Below, in pieces: positions 26,297 through 36,419 of a DNA stretch of 64,000 bases. The translations under genes and the position numbers were made by a program. The notes under the pieces were generated by a model. The model was not told where the DNA came from, searched no databases, and saw nothing but the letters and a program-made list of their open reading frames with translations. This DNA comes from Diogma glabrata. Taxonomy: Eukaryota > Arthropoda > Insecta > Diptera > Cylindrotomidae. Location of the stretch: assembly GCA_963693315.1 (NCBI GenBank), contig OY856186.1, forward strand, positions 90,027,381 through 90,091,380. Direction: 5' to 3'. Each line of letters opens with the position of its first letter. Within the stretch, counting starts at the first letter, position 1.

Positions 26297-26375
26297 AAGG
26301 TATTTATGTGTTGTTGTGACACATATTCTAAACCCTATTACACAACACATTTTATTAAAAAAAAAAAAAAAAAAA
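26297..26375 (+). other. LINE-A 3' UTR and A tail
   Basis: A short 3' UTR with AAGGTATTTATGTGTTGTTG, GTGACACAT and ACACAACACAT ends in an A run (26357-26375). The same words mark the 3' ends of the truncated copies at 1615-1741, 4302-4453 and 44760-44860, so this is the end recognised for priming. Confidence 0.75.
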
Positions 26376-26883
26376 TTACAATGAACTATTTGGACTTTTA
26401 TTAACACGAATAATTGAATGAATAAACGGATCTGTACTTAAATGAATCTACACTGGGGAGGTCTCTTGTAAATACAATTTTTTAACTAAAAACAAATCAT
26501 GGTAGAATATAAAAAAAAGTCGGAAAAGTGCGAATAAAATTCGCTCGCAACGGGTTCGGTCAATGTAAAAGAACACACTATCAAAAATTATTAACATATT
26601 GTTGTGTTGTAAAATCTTTATGTTACCAGACGATCATATATGCATAGCAAAATAAATGTTTTATCGTAAAGGTCAATAGTACATAAATGTCAATCACATC
26701 TAAATACATTGATCAACATGATACAAAAAATTTTACTTGTGGTTAACTCTTATCCATAGCTGTTTATGGTAAATAAAGAAAAATTTAATTACACCAGCTT
26801 GTAAATGGTTTAAGTTGAAAATTTATTTTCTATCAATCAACGTCGAATTTTAGGGGGAATAAAAAAAACATACTAAAAATAAC
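26376..26883. other. AT-rich DNA, no gene seen
   Basis: No supported feature between the LINE-A tail and the tandem units. Confidence 0.45.
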
Positions 26884-27770
26884 ACTGTTTTAACTATAAC
26901 TTAAAATGCATCTCAAAATTCTAAGAAAATGTCAATGTTTCGTTATGCGTTCCTTCAAATGACACTCCACTCATTTCGGTCAAAAAGGGGGTTTTTCAAC
27001 CCTCCCCACCCCCATCCCCTGAAAATAAAGAAATATAAAATATAAAGAAAAAATAAATAAACAAATAAATAAATAATTATTCGAGACTTCGCTATAATTT
27101 TCGTTCAAAATTTACCAAATTCCTGTATCTGTGAATTTTTCAAATTTTTCTGTTACTCACGTCGAAACTTAGGATGGGGAACGGCATGAAAGTTGTCCTT
27201 TTTTGACAATAACTCAAAAACTTTGCCCCGCAGAATACTAAAAAGAATTGCAATGTTTCTTAAATTAGGAGCTCTTTCATATGTTCCACTCATTTGAGTC
27301 AAAAAAACTTTTTTTTCACCCTTATCCTCACTATCCCCTAAAAAGTTTAGAAATATAATTATATGAGCCTTCGCTATATTTTTCGTATCAAACTTCCTTT
27401 CTCTGTAAATTTTTTCAAATTATTTGGTCAATCAAGCTGTAAATTCAGGGAGGAGAGGACTAACTTTTTGCTCCAATTTTTTGACAAGATATCGAAAACT
27501 ATGCATTGCAAAATTCTAAAAAAAATTGCATTGTTTCTAAAATAAAGTGATTTTTCAAATGATACACTACTTGACCGGGTTTTAAATGGTGTGTTTACCC
27601 ATTCTCATTCCAACCCCTTTAGTTAATATAATTATGAGTATTTGACACTTTTCTACAATTTTCATTAAAAACTTACTAATTTTTCTATCATTTCAAATAC
27701 ATTTTAAGAGTTTTGATCAAGTAGGGTCGTCTCATAACTTTTTACCAAAAAATATATCGTTGCAATACAT
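26884..27770. repeat. Three degenerate tandem units of about 270-320 bp
   Basis: Each unit repeats the order: AACTCAAAAACT or ATCGAAAACT, AATTCTAA.AA..ATTGCAATGTTTC, a TCAAATGATACACTCA-like block, a (GGT)CAAAAA stretch, CCC-rich text with ATCCCCT, GACTTCGCTATA(A)TTTTCGT, and TTTTTCAAATT. Units start near 26890, 27206 and 27481. Divergence between units is high, so the array is old. There is no coding potential. Confidence 0.6.
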
Positions 27771-27918
27771 TACATATAATTGCAAACCAATAACATATTT
27801 GGTGTAGATGAAAGAATTTGTAAGTTCATGATATGTTAAATTCCAATATATATAACATTGATATAAAAATATTATTGTTAATCAGATTATACTTTCATTT
27901 TTCAATTTCATAAAATTA

Positions 27919-27930
27919 TGTTCAATGATA
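27919..27930 (+). repeat. Target-site duplication of the RTE element, left copy
   Basis: TGTTCAATGATA, repeated exactly at 30961-30972 after the A tail. Confidence 0.92.
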
Positions 27931-30900
27931 CCACCCGATATCACCCGTTAATCCGAAAGGTGAATCCGAAATTCAAATGATTAAAGAAACGTACACTAGA
28001 AAGATACAAAACCAAACAAACCGGCATAATCAAATATCTACCCTTAGCTATCGTACCCGGACACGAGTAGGAAACTGGAATGTCAGAACTCTGATAGAAA
28101 CATCGCGGTTAGCACAAGTTGAGAAAGTAATGAAAGAATATAACATCGAGATACTAGGACTCAGTGAAGTAAGATGGAAAAACAGCGGAGAGCTAACAAC
28201 AAGCGAAGGAAATTATATGATGTTCTCTGGTAAATCCAACACACACGAACAAGGCGTAGCAATATTAACAACACCAAACGCAAAGAAAGCACTTCTCGAA
28301 TGGAAACCAATCAGTAGCAGAATAATAACAGCAAGATTCCAATCGAAAATTAGAAATACAACGATCATACAGTGCTATGCACCTACCGAAGAAGCTGATG
28401 ATGCGACAAAAGATGAATTCTACGAACAGCTCCAAGCAACACTGGCTAGTGCACACCGAAATGACATCAAAATAATACAAGGTGATTTCAATGCCAAAAT
28501 TGGAACCGACAACACCGGAATGGAATCAGTCATGGGCAAAAATGCACTAGAATCAACACGTAACAATAATGGAGATAGGCTCATCGATTGTTGTGTCACA
28601 AATCAACTATTCATAGGAGGCAGCAAGTTCCCACACAAGAACATACATAAATACACTTGGACATCACCAAATGGAAGAACCAAGAATCAAATTGATCACG
28701 TACTGGTGAATAAGAAGTTTCTATCCTCACTACAAGAGGTCAGAGCAAAGCGAGGAGCAGACATGCACAGCGACCATCAACTAGTAATTGCAACATTCAA
28801 AATTAAACCAGCCGCTGTAAAACACAACAAGTCATGTCAGAGGAAATTTAACATCAACAGATTGAGCGACAAAAATACAAATAACATCTTCAAAGAATCG
28901 CCCCAGCTCAATCTACCAAACAACGAAACCACCAGCATTGATGAAAAATGGGAACAAGTTAAAGAAGCTTACGTCAAAACTGCTACAGATGTGCTTGGAT
29001 ACCAAGACAAATCACGGAAACCATGGATTAGCGATGATACCTGGAAGAAAATTGAAGAGCGTCGTCAGCTCAAGTTGCAATTGTGTCACCAGAACACAAC
29101 CGAGATCCGCAGCAAATATGAAAGTACAGCAAAACAAGTTAAAAAGATGGCAAGGAATGATCGCAGAAGATATACAGAAAGCATTCTCAAGACTGCGGAA
29201 ACAGCAGCAGCTAATAGAAATATGCGCACACTACACAAATGCGTGAGAAAGGTCACCAACAAATATACAAACACTCCACCAATAAAGGATGAATCTGGTC
29301 AAACCCTCACAACACATAAACAGCAGCTAAATAGATGGAAAGAATACTTCGAAGACAAGTGCCACCAACATGAAGATAACTTGCAGTCTCCGGATGACAA
29401 CTATAACGAAACTATCAGCACCCATCCACCAACGGAACGGGAAGTTAGAGATGCCATACAGAAACTCAAGAATAACAAATCTGCTGGTACAGATAATATA
29501 TCAGCAGAATTACTCAAAGCAGATGTAAACACAACAGCAGAAACTCTAACACCACTATTAGCTGATGTATGGAACGAAGGGAAAATACCAACCAAATGGA
29601 AAGAAGGTTTAACCATAACAATCCCAAAGAAAGGTGATCTAAGAGAATGCAAAAATTGGAGAGGTATATCTCTGCTCAACACAATAATGAAAATACTAGC
29701 GATGATCATTCTCGAAAGAATATCTCCATCAATTAACATGAAACTAAGAAACGAACAAGCCGGCTTTAGACCAGGAAGAAGCTGTACCGATCATATCAAC
29801 ACAATCCGTATCATAATAGAGCAATCAAACGAATGGAATTCACCATTGTATCTCCTCTTCGTGGACTTTGAACGCGCCTTCGACTCAATTAACAGAAGCG
29901 CGATATGGAATACACTTTGTGAAATGGGCGTCCCAAAGAAAATCGTTGATCTAATCAAAGAAATGTATCGGGATGCTGGAAACAGAATACAATACAAAGG
30001 ACAGCAAAGTTATAAATACTACAACCATCGAGGAGTGAGACAAGGCTGTGTACTATCCCCGCTACTATTCCTGATAGTACTAGATAGTATCATGAGAAAG
30101 CTCGATGATGCAAGTCCAAATGGAATCCAATGGAACACAAAAAGCCGGCTCAATGATCTAGACTACGCAGATGACATCTGTCTACTTACACACACACATA
30201 CGGACATGCAGCAGAAAATACAAAAGCTATCAGCCCTTGCACATGAAGTCGGACTCAACATTAATATCAGGAAAACAAAGTCTATGAGATTGAACACCAA
30301 AACGATAACACCAATTACCATCAACAATACACAAGTGGATGAAGTCGACAAATTTGTGTACCTTGGTTGTACTGTAGCAAAAACAGGCGGGACTGAAGAA
30401 GATATCAGTCAGCGTATTAACAAAGCTAGAAATACGTTCAATATGCTTCACAAGATCTGGAATGCATCCGTCCTGTCAAGAAAGACAAAGCTACGAATGT
30501 TCAATGCATGTGTCAAGTCAGTACTGCTATATGGGTGTGAAACGTGGAAACACACAAAGAAGATCACAAATCAACTACAGGTGTTTGTGAACAAATGCCT
30601 GAGAAGACTGATCAAATGCTTCTGGCCGAACACCATCAGTAACCAGGAACTTCTACGACAGACTGAGCAGTTAGACATTGAGTCCGAGATAAAACAAAGG
30701 AAATGGAGATGGATAGGACATACACTGAGGAAACCAGCTAAAGATATAACAAGGATGTCCCTAGAGTGGAATCCACAAGGTAAAAGGAGAGTTGGAAGAC
30801 CACCCATCACGTGGAAGAAAACGGTGCTAGCTGAAGCAAAACAAATCGGCAAGACATGGGGTGAACTGAAAACGATTGCCCCGAACAGAGTCAGATGGTC

Positions 30901-30960
30901 CAGTCTAGTAGACGCCCTATGCTCCTAAATGGAGATAAAGGGAAAAAAAAAAAAAAAAAA
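27931..30960 (+). mobile_element. RTE-type non-LTR retrotransposon, apparently complete
   Basis: This 3.03-kb element has a 46-base leader beginning CCACCCGATATCACCCG, one long ORF (27977-30928), a very short 3' UTR (AATGGAGATAAAGGG) and an A tail of about 18. It is bounded by a perfect 12-bp target-site duplication (27919-27930 and 30961-30972). A single endonuclease-RT protein and a minimal 3' UTR fit the RTE clade. The intact ORF and exact duplication point to recent insertion. Whether the 46-base leader is the full 5' UTR cannot be judged here. The G/C content is clearly higher than in the flanks. Confidence 0.93.
27977..30928 (+). CDS. RTE-type endonuclease-reverse transcriptase (983 aa, intact)
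   Basis: One open frame from MIKETYTRKI to LVDALCS. Residues ~30-275 form an APE-type endonuclease: VGNWNVRTL, IEILGLSEVRW with the catalytic Glu, QGDFNAKIG near 169, and SDHQLVIATF near 264. Residues ~500-800 form the RT: WKEGLTITIPKKGDLREC, NWRGISLLNT, EQAGFRPGRSCTDHI, LFVDFERAFDSI near 627 (motif A Asp), GVRQGCVLSPLLFLIVLD, and DYADDICLL near 730 (motif C Asp pair). The C-terminus KWRWIGHTLRKP...GRPPITWKKT is characteristic of this group. The protein nicks target DNA and copies its own RNA onto the primer. Every catalytic residue that I can place is present, so activity is possible. I chose the first ATG after the left duplication. Confidence 0.93.
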   Translation: MIKETYTRKIQNQTNRHNQISTLSYRTRTRVGNWNVRTLIETSRLAQVEKVMKEYNIEILGLSEVRWKNSGELTTSEGNYMMFSGKSNTHEQGVAILTTPNAKKALLEWKPISSRIITARFQSKIRNTTIIQCYAPTEEADDATKDEFYEQLQATLASAHRNDIKIIQGDFNAKIGTDNTGMESVMGKNALESTRNNNGDRLIDCCVTNQLFIGGSKFPHKNIHKYTWTSPNGRTKNQIDHVLVNKKFLSSLQEVRAKRGADMHSDHQLVIATFKIKPAAVKHNKSCQRKFNINRLSDKNTNNIFKESPQLNLPNNETTSIDEKWEQVKEAYVKTATDVLGYQDKSRKPWISDDTWKKIEERRQLKLQLCHQNTTEIRSKYESTAKQVKKMARNDRRRYTESILKTAETAAANRNMRTLHKCVRKVTNKYTNTPPIKDESGQTLTTHKQQLNRWKEYFEDKCHQHEDNLQSPDDNYNETISTHPPTEREVRDAIQKLKNNKSAGTDNISAELLKADVNTTAETLTPLLADVWNEGKIPTKWKEGLTITIPKKGDLRECKNWRGISLLNTIMKILAMIILERISPSINMKLRNEQAGFRPGRSCTDHINTIRIIIEQSNEWNSPLYLLFVDFERAFDSINRSAIWNTLCEMGVPKKIVDLIKEMYRDAGNRIQYKGQQSYKYYNHRGVRQGCVLSPLLFLIVLDSIMRKLDDASPNGIQWNTKSRLNDLDYADDICLLTHTHTDMQQKIQKLSALAHEVGLNINIRKTKSMRLNTKTITPITINNTQVDEVDKFVYLGCTVAKTGGTEEDISQRINKARNTFNMLHKIWNASVLSRKTKLRMFNACVKSVLLYGCETWKHTKKITNQLQVFVNKCLRRLIKCFWPNTISNQELLRQTEQLDIESEIKQRKWRWIGHTLRKPAKDITRMSLEWNPQGKRRVGRPPITWKKTVLAEAKQIGKTWGELKTIAPNRVRWSSLVDALCS

Positions 30961-30972
30961 TGTTCAATGATA
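30961..30972 (+). repeat. Target-site duplication of the RTE element, right copy
   Basis: TGTTCAATGATA directly after the A tail, identical to 27919-27930. Confidence 0.92.
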
Positions 30973-31650
30973 GATGAAAGATGACTACATATTGGGAATT
31001 GCATTTCTTTGGGATTTTTTGTATTAATTTTCCAGATATTACGATGTATGGATTCATAGGATGAGAGAATATTTCGTCAACATCTAAGTCAACATTCTAA
31101 TCAACATCCTAAGTCACGAGTGTAAAGTCATTATTGATTGTTGCCAATCAATGCGAAACTTAATATCTGACGTAAAGTCAATTTATTGCTATATTTCTGG
31201 TTAGGAAATATAGACAACTTTAGGGGAATTTTTAATTTGGATGGGTTTTTTGTGAACAATTAAGCTTAAGTACATATTGGAAATCACTTGAATTTTGCAA
31301 TTCAAAATAACTTTTCATTTTCTCTAAAATACCTTTAGAAAAATTTTTTTGTGTTTCGTGCCAGTGTTCAAACTAACATTCATCAGAGACACATGGTCAA
31401 ATCCCGTGTGTCTCACACAACTTAGCCAAAGCGGCGATGACGAAACATATTTTAATTTTGATGTTCAGATAATTTCTAAATTGAAACTTCATCATTTTTC
31501 ATATTTATTTAAGTTAAATCTTTCATCTATCATCTTTTATCGATGAAAGATGAAAGCAACGACGAAAGTTCGACGTAAAAAACATTGATCGAAGCAAGCC
31601 AAGTTTATAAAACGATATTTAAATAAAAACCCAATTAAAATAATTATCAA
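30973..31650. other. AT-rich DNA, no gene seen
   Basis: No supported gene. The word GATGAAAGATGA occurs at both ends of the stretch (30972 and 31542). Confidence 0.45.
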
Positions 31651-31654
31651 CATT

Positions 31655-31850
31655 AAGGCCAAACCCCTGAAGATAATTATAAGGGCCCTGGGGTTCCATT
31701 TATATACATAATAAATAGCCTATGTGCATCTTTCATAATACACCTTTCAAATAGTGAAAGAATTTTTCAAATAAGTGCACTGGTTTCGGAGATTATCAAA
31801 TACGAACAAACAAACAAACAATCTTTCATTTTTATATATAAAGATTAAAA
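31655..31850 (+). mobile_element. RTE-like LINE 3' tail, truncated
   Basis: The text ...GCCTATGTGCATCTTTCATAAT, GTGAAAGAATTTTTCAAAT, CACTGGTTTCGGAGATTATC, AAATACGAACAAACAAACAA, then TTTTATATATAAAGAT is the kind of 3' UTR seen on many insect RTE/CR1-type tails ('...GGTTC.GTAGTTTCGGAGATTA...ACAAACAAAC...TTTATAT.ATAGAT'). No ORF precedes it, so this is a short 5'-truncated insertion. The family call is from memory of such tails. Confidence 0.5.
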
Positions 31851-32635
31851 AAATTATTATCATATATCTAATATGTGCATAGATTTTTTTGTTAGACTGA
31901 ATTGTCTATTTTTATAATTATCCTTTGTATTTCTGTGCATAAATAGGGTATGGCCGGTTTGTCATCATTCTATTAATAAATATAAATAAAAAACGTGTTA
32001 CTTTAATTTGCCTTTATTTAAATTTTATACTTTTTGAATGAATATTTTAGAATCAATTTACTAGTCTTGAATCCACAAAAATCGATTTTTTTGTTTTGTT
32101 CTTTTTACTATTATTAGCGTGAAAACTGATATTATATATAAACTTCTGTTATTTTTTGGCGTATCCGTCTAAAACTTAAAAAATTGCAACGTATCAGTTT
32201 TTTGTAACAATCGTAGATTAACCTTCGCGTGAACGGATATTTTTAGCGACTGATATGAACAATATCTACCCCGGTAGATATTTACATAAATCATAATATC
32301 AACAAACGTAACTATGTATTTATTTTAGTTTTGTGTAAGCATACAATAAAAACATATATTTAAAAATAAAGTTACTTGTTTTTCACAGACCAGTAAAAAT
32401 TTTCATTTAAAACCCAAGGAAAAAAATCTACCTAAATATCTACCCGGGTGGATATTGTTTTCTTGCGTAAAAATAACATAAAAATCAAAAATAAGTGTTA
32501 AAAGAAAGTCCAAAATATTTTTCTTTCAGATTTTGCGAAATCAATTTAAAAATTAGTCACATAGCTGAACAGGCATGATGATTAGTTAAAAATTCATAAA
32601 GTTATAGAATTAAAAAAAATGCGATATCTACCCGG
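31851..32635. other. AT-rich DNA with repeated CTACCCGGGTAGAT-like palindromes
   Basis: No gene seen. ATCTACCCCGGTAGATAT (32266), ATCTACCCGGGTGGATAT (32441) and ATCTACCCGGGTAGATAC (32626) are near-identical palindromes about 180 bases apart. The hAT insertion at 32644 used the last one as its target. Confidence 0.5.
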
Positions 32636-32643
32636 GTAGATAC

Positions 32644-33574
32644 TAGGGATGGAAAAGTCGATTCCGATTCTACTCGAGAATCGACTTTTCTGTTAAAATA
32701 ATCGATTATAAAGAATCGATTTTTAATTTTCAAAGTCGATCAAGAATCGATTCTTAGTATTCGATTTTTGGCTTTAGAAGCCGTTAAGTTTTACACTATT
32801 AATACGCTGCTCGACTCTCTATGTAAAAAACTAGGCTTTCAAAATATTTGCAACTCCGCGAGTGCTGTGATTATTGTCGGTATGTGTTTATCACAAGAAA
32901 TTTTTAAGTTTAAAGAAACATTTCTTCGTCAGGGTTTTTCAATTAATTTGTTTAAACTTTATCTATATATGTTCAATCTACGTTCAATCTTTATCTATAT
33001 ATATATTGCTTGGAAAAAGAAAATCAACTAACAAAAAGTGATGCGGTTGATCATGACAATGAGTACACTATCATCAACGATCTTCAAATGATAATGGTAT
33101 TTGGGATTTTTTAGACGACACTATGCAACAAAACCATCAAAATAATGACAGAGAGGAAGTAGGCTCGAAAATGAACATTCAAATTTATCAACAATATAGC
33201 AAAAAAATATTAAACAATATACATACATAGTAGCAAGATCAACTCCATGTGAGCGTTTATTTTCAGACAATGGTCTGATTGCAAATCAGATTCGAAGTAG
33301 ATTAACGCCTGATCATTTGGATATGCTACTTTTCTTAAGATCAGTTGCAGAAAAAATGTGGTTTTCATAAGTTGATTGTCTAAAATTTATTTTGAATAAA
33401 TGTATATCACTGAAGTGTAAATACATTTATTCAAAATAAGTGTAAATTTAAATTAAATCGATTAAAATCGAAAGAATCGACTTTGGCAGCCGGAGAATCG
33501 ATGCTAGGAATCGAAATGTATAAAATCGAACTAGGAATCGAGAATCGACTTTTCTATAAATCTTTCCATCCCTA
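32644..33574 (+). mobile_element. Internally deleted hAT transposon
   Basis: Terminal repeats TAGGGATGGAAAAGTCGATT and the reverse complement of AATC...TTTCCATCCCTA bound 931 bases. GTAGATAC is duplicated exactly (32636-32643 and 33575-33582), the 8-bp size typical of hAT. Many GAATCGA/TCGATTC words cluster within about 120 bases of each end, like subterminal transposase sites. The interior keeps only transposase fragments, so the copy would need another hAT for movement. Confidence 0.9.
33227..33369 (+). pseudogene. hAT transposase C-terminal dimerisation region
   Basis: The frame IVARSTPCERLFSDNGLIAN, then QIRSRLTPDHLDMLLFLRS and KMWF, matches the conserved C-terminal block of hAT transposases (S.P.ERLFS...R..L.P......LFL..N). 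It ends at a natural stop. The catalytic core is largely missing. An N-terminal-side piece may lie at 32768-32950 (EAVKFYTINTLLDSL...). Confidence 0.8.
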
Positions 33575-33582
33575 GTAGATAC

Positions 33583-36290
33583 TGTTCACCACTAAGGACT
33601 ACCACAGATCAAAGTTCTGACATTTTGGAGCTTTTACTTTATTTACTTTATTATTTGGAAGTTTTACTTTATTTACATTTTTTTTTTCATTTGGATCTAC
33701 AGAAAATTAATTCTTTCCATCGCTCTCATTTCTATAATAGGAAAAAATTATTCACTTTTGTTCATCATTGGAATTTACTTTGAAATAATAAAAGAAAACC
33801 TTTCTGTAAATTTATATATAAAAGTTAAATTCCATAAAATGACAAATAAATTTATTTTTTAAAAATTAAATTAAAAAATAATTTCACTTTAAACAAGCGA
33901 ATAATTAATTTAAAACATACAAATAAAATTTTGTTGTAAAAATTTTTTTAGTCTCATATTTTATTTAAAAAATAAAACAATTAATTTTTAACACGTTAAA
34001 AGCTTGCCTTAAACGGAAAATAGAATATTTAATTTTCCTTCTGCGTTTTTGTTCTACTGTGTTGCTTGCGATAACAATTTTTTATTGTGTTAATGGAAAT
34101 TTATGATTGTAAAACGAATACATAAACGATTTTCAAGTATTTTCTTGGTACTCTATAATTAACGAGTGTTTTGTTTTCTATTAATTATTTTATCATTTCG
34201 TTAATTGAATTTGTTTTGTTATTGAAAAATTACAAATAAAAAATTAAATTCAGCAAAATACCACCAACACGGTGTGCGATTGAATGATTGATTGATTTGA
34301 TTAATTAATAAATCAATCAATTTTTTATTTGGACATCGAGTTCGAAATAGGGAAAACGAAAAAAAACTAAATAAATCAAACGAAAAGACAAAGTCGATAT
34401 TACAAGGGAAAAATTTTATTAGTATTTCCAAAAATTTTCTTTTAATTTTATTATTCGACTTTTCCAACTTTCTTTTAATTTTGTTTTATTTTAGTCAAGA
34501 GGATTAATTGGATAATTTTTTTTCTTCTTGTTTTAGGTTTTTATTTTAATTTAGTTTTATTTTTGGTTCTTATTGCGAATAGAAACTTAATTGGAAAACT
34601 AGAACAATGGCTAAGTTTAATAGGATTGTAATTATTATTTTTTAAGGAAAAAATGATTATTACTACATAATATATAATAGTTCCTAAGACCAATGATAAT
34701 TAATTGATATTCTAAACGAATATTTTTAAGGCATTATGTTATCAACACCATTCACCAGCGAACGAAAAATATTTTCATGCTTATTATATCCACAAAAGCC
34801 AAAAATATTTTAATGAATACCAGAAACGAAGAAAAACAAAGAAAAGTGTTGGAATGAATTTTATTTTATCTCTCTGTAGAGGTGTGATGATTAATGTTCT
34901 TAGATTTAGACGATCCTTTGTTTTTGGTTGTAAAGAATAATGAAATCGTTATATTTTTAGATTATCATTGTATATATTCCATTAATGCCGAAATATGTTT
35001 TAAGAAGATTAACTTAATTGAATAAAGATGATTGAGATAAAATTCATTTTTGTTACGTGATAATATCATTTGTTGGAACATATTGTTCTGTAAAGTTAAT
35101 AAAATATTTAAGGTAATTAGGTTTTATTATGGAAAGATAGACAACAACTAAGAAGAACTGTGGAATGAAATGGTCGAAAGAAAGAAATGAAAATTTATTT
35201 TGTGTAGTTATATTATTTTCCATCAATATTAATACATAAGTTGAGTATGTTTATATTGACCATGCTAGCAAAACTGTTCTATGGATATTAAAGTGCATGT
35301 TATACACATGGATCGGCACATAACATTTCTTGGATACGAGATGCCATTTTCTTATCTTTAGAAAATGAATCAACCTTGTCTTATTTGGATTTCGGTCAGT
35401 AACAGAAAATGCTTAGCAAATTTTTACAATTCTTGCGTTTAAAATTTGTAAGATGTTAAAAATCCATTTACTTGATTTAACAATTTTCTTCATTTAAAAA
35501 TCAATTTTTTGTGGATCAAAAATTGGATAGTAATTGGTAACATTTGGTACAATTGGTTGGGAGAACTCTGAACGATCTCTCGTCTTCACGAACTTTATTG
35601 TGGAGCATAAAATGAATATTTGTAAGCAATAATCAATATGTTATACCAAAAATTGAAATTAGACAGCAAGCAGACTGTTTTTAGTGTTCAAATTCAATTC
35701 AAAATTCAATCAAATTCAATTAAAGAAATAACTTTGTGCTGCATTTGCAGAGCCTGATCCTTTTTCATCTTTAACAACTCCAATTCTCCAACTGCTTTTA
35801 CAACAAGTATTATTTCAGAAATTGGAAATCCATCTTCAATAGTATCACAAATTAGTAATTAGTTGATAAAATATCTGACCAATAATTATAAAAACGCCAT
35901 CTACAAAATAATTTTGAAGAGAAGAAAAATGTGACAAATAAAAATCAAAAGAAAAATTTCGCTATTTCTTTTTCTGTGCAAAGATAAAATTTGCCACTCT
36001 TAAGAAAATATAGATGCAACAAGAAATTTCTTAAAACAATTCAGCGAAAAAAGTTTGGAATCAAAAATCCTGGGGAAAAAATTCTGAAACATGTAATTCG
36101 ATATCAATTTCCAATTAGAGACGCAGTTTACTCGATTAAAAGCCGCATTTGCACATCGTTGAACTATAGCAGTTATTGTAAATTATGTAGTGTGGATGTG
36201 TAATCCGTCACATGTGGAACAAAACACAGTTAATGACTGTTTTTAGATGAAAGACTGAGTTATCCGAATGTGTAAATATGAATGCACCGA
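33583..36290. other. AT-rich DNA, no gene seen
   Basis: Long A/T-rich stretch with a TTGATTGATT/AATCAATCAA self-complementary patch at 34280-34325. Short open frames (34219-34467 minus, 35991-36203 plus) have no recognised domain. Confidence 0.45.
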
Positions 36291-36294
36291 TAAA

Positions 36295-36412
36295 ACTCTA
36301 ATGAATTACTTTAGTGCGCTCATATTATGGCAATGGCAAGAAAGGCATCTAGAAGACTCTTTTTCCTCAAAAGATGCAAAAAAGATTTCACTATGTATCA
36401 ATTACTAAATAA
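36295..36412 (+). mobile_element. LINE-A internal fragment
   Basis: ATGGCAATGGCAAGAAAGGC, CTTTTTCCTCAAAAGATGCAA and TTTCACTATGTATCAATT align with LINE-A 25725-25815 (ATGGCGATGGCAAAAAGCGC ... AGATGCAAAAAAATTTTCAC ... CCATACCAATT). This is a small, diverged piece of the RT thumb/connection region, without a 3' end. Confidence 0.6.
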
Positions 36413-36419
36413 AAATAAA

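Larger units (their letters stand above)
14100..26375 (+). mobile_element. LINE-A: CR1/jockey-type non-LTR retrotransposon, split by an 8.9-kb PLE insertion
   Basis: The left half (about 14100-15930) holds leader sequence and an APE-type endonuclease. The right half (24802-26375) holds the reverse transcriptase, C-terminal tail, short 3' UTR and an A run of about 19. Protein sequence continues from ...PPIILKT at 15930 to LKTFSKELAP at 24802, and TTAAAAAC is duplicated at the break. No separate ORF1 is visible upstream, so the copy may be 5'-truncated. The coding region has frameshifts near 14635 and 24870, so it was probably dead or dying apart from the insertion. At least six related fragments lie elsewhere in the window. 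The 5' boundary is uncertain. Confidence 0.85.
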
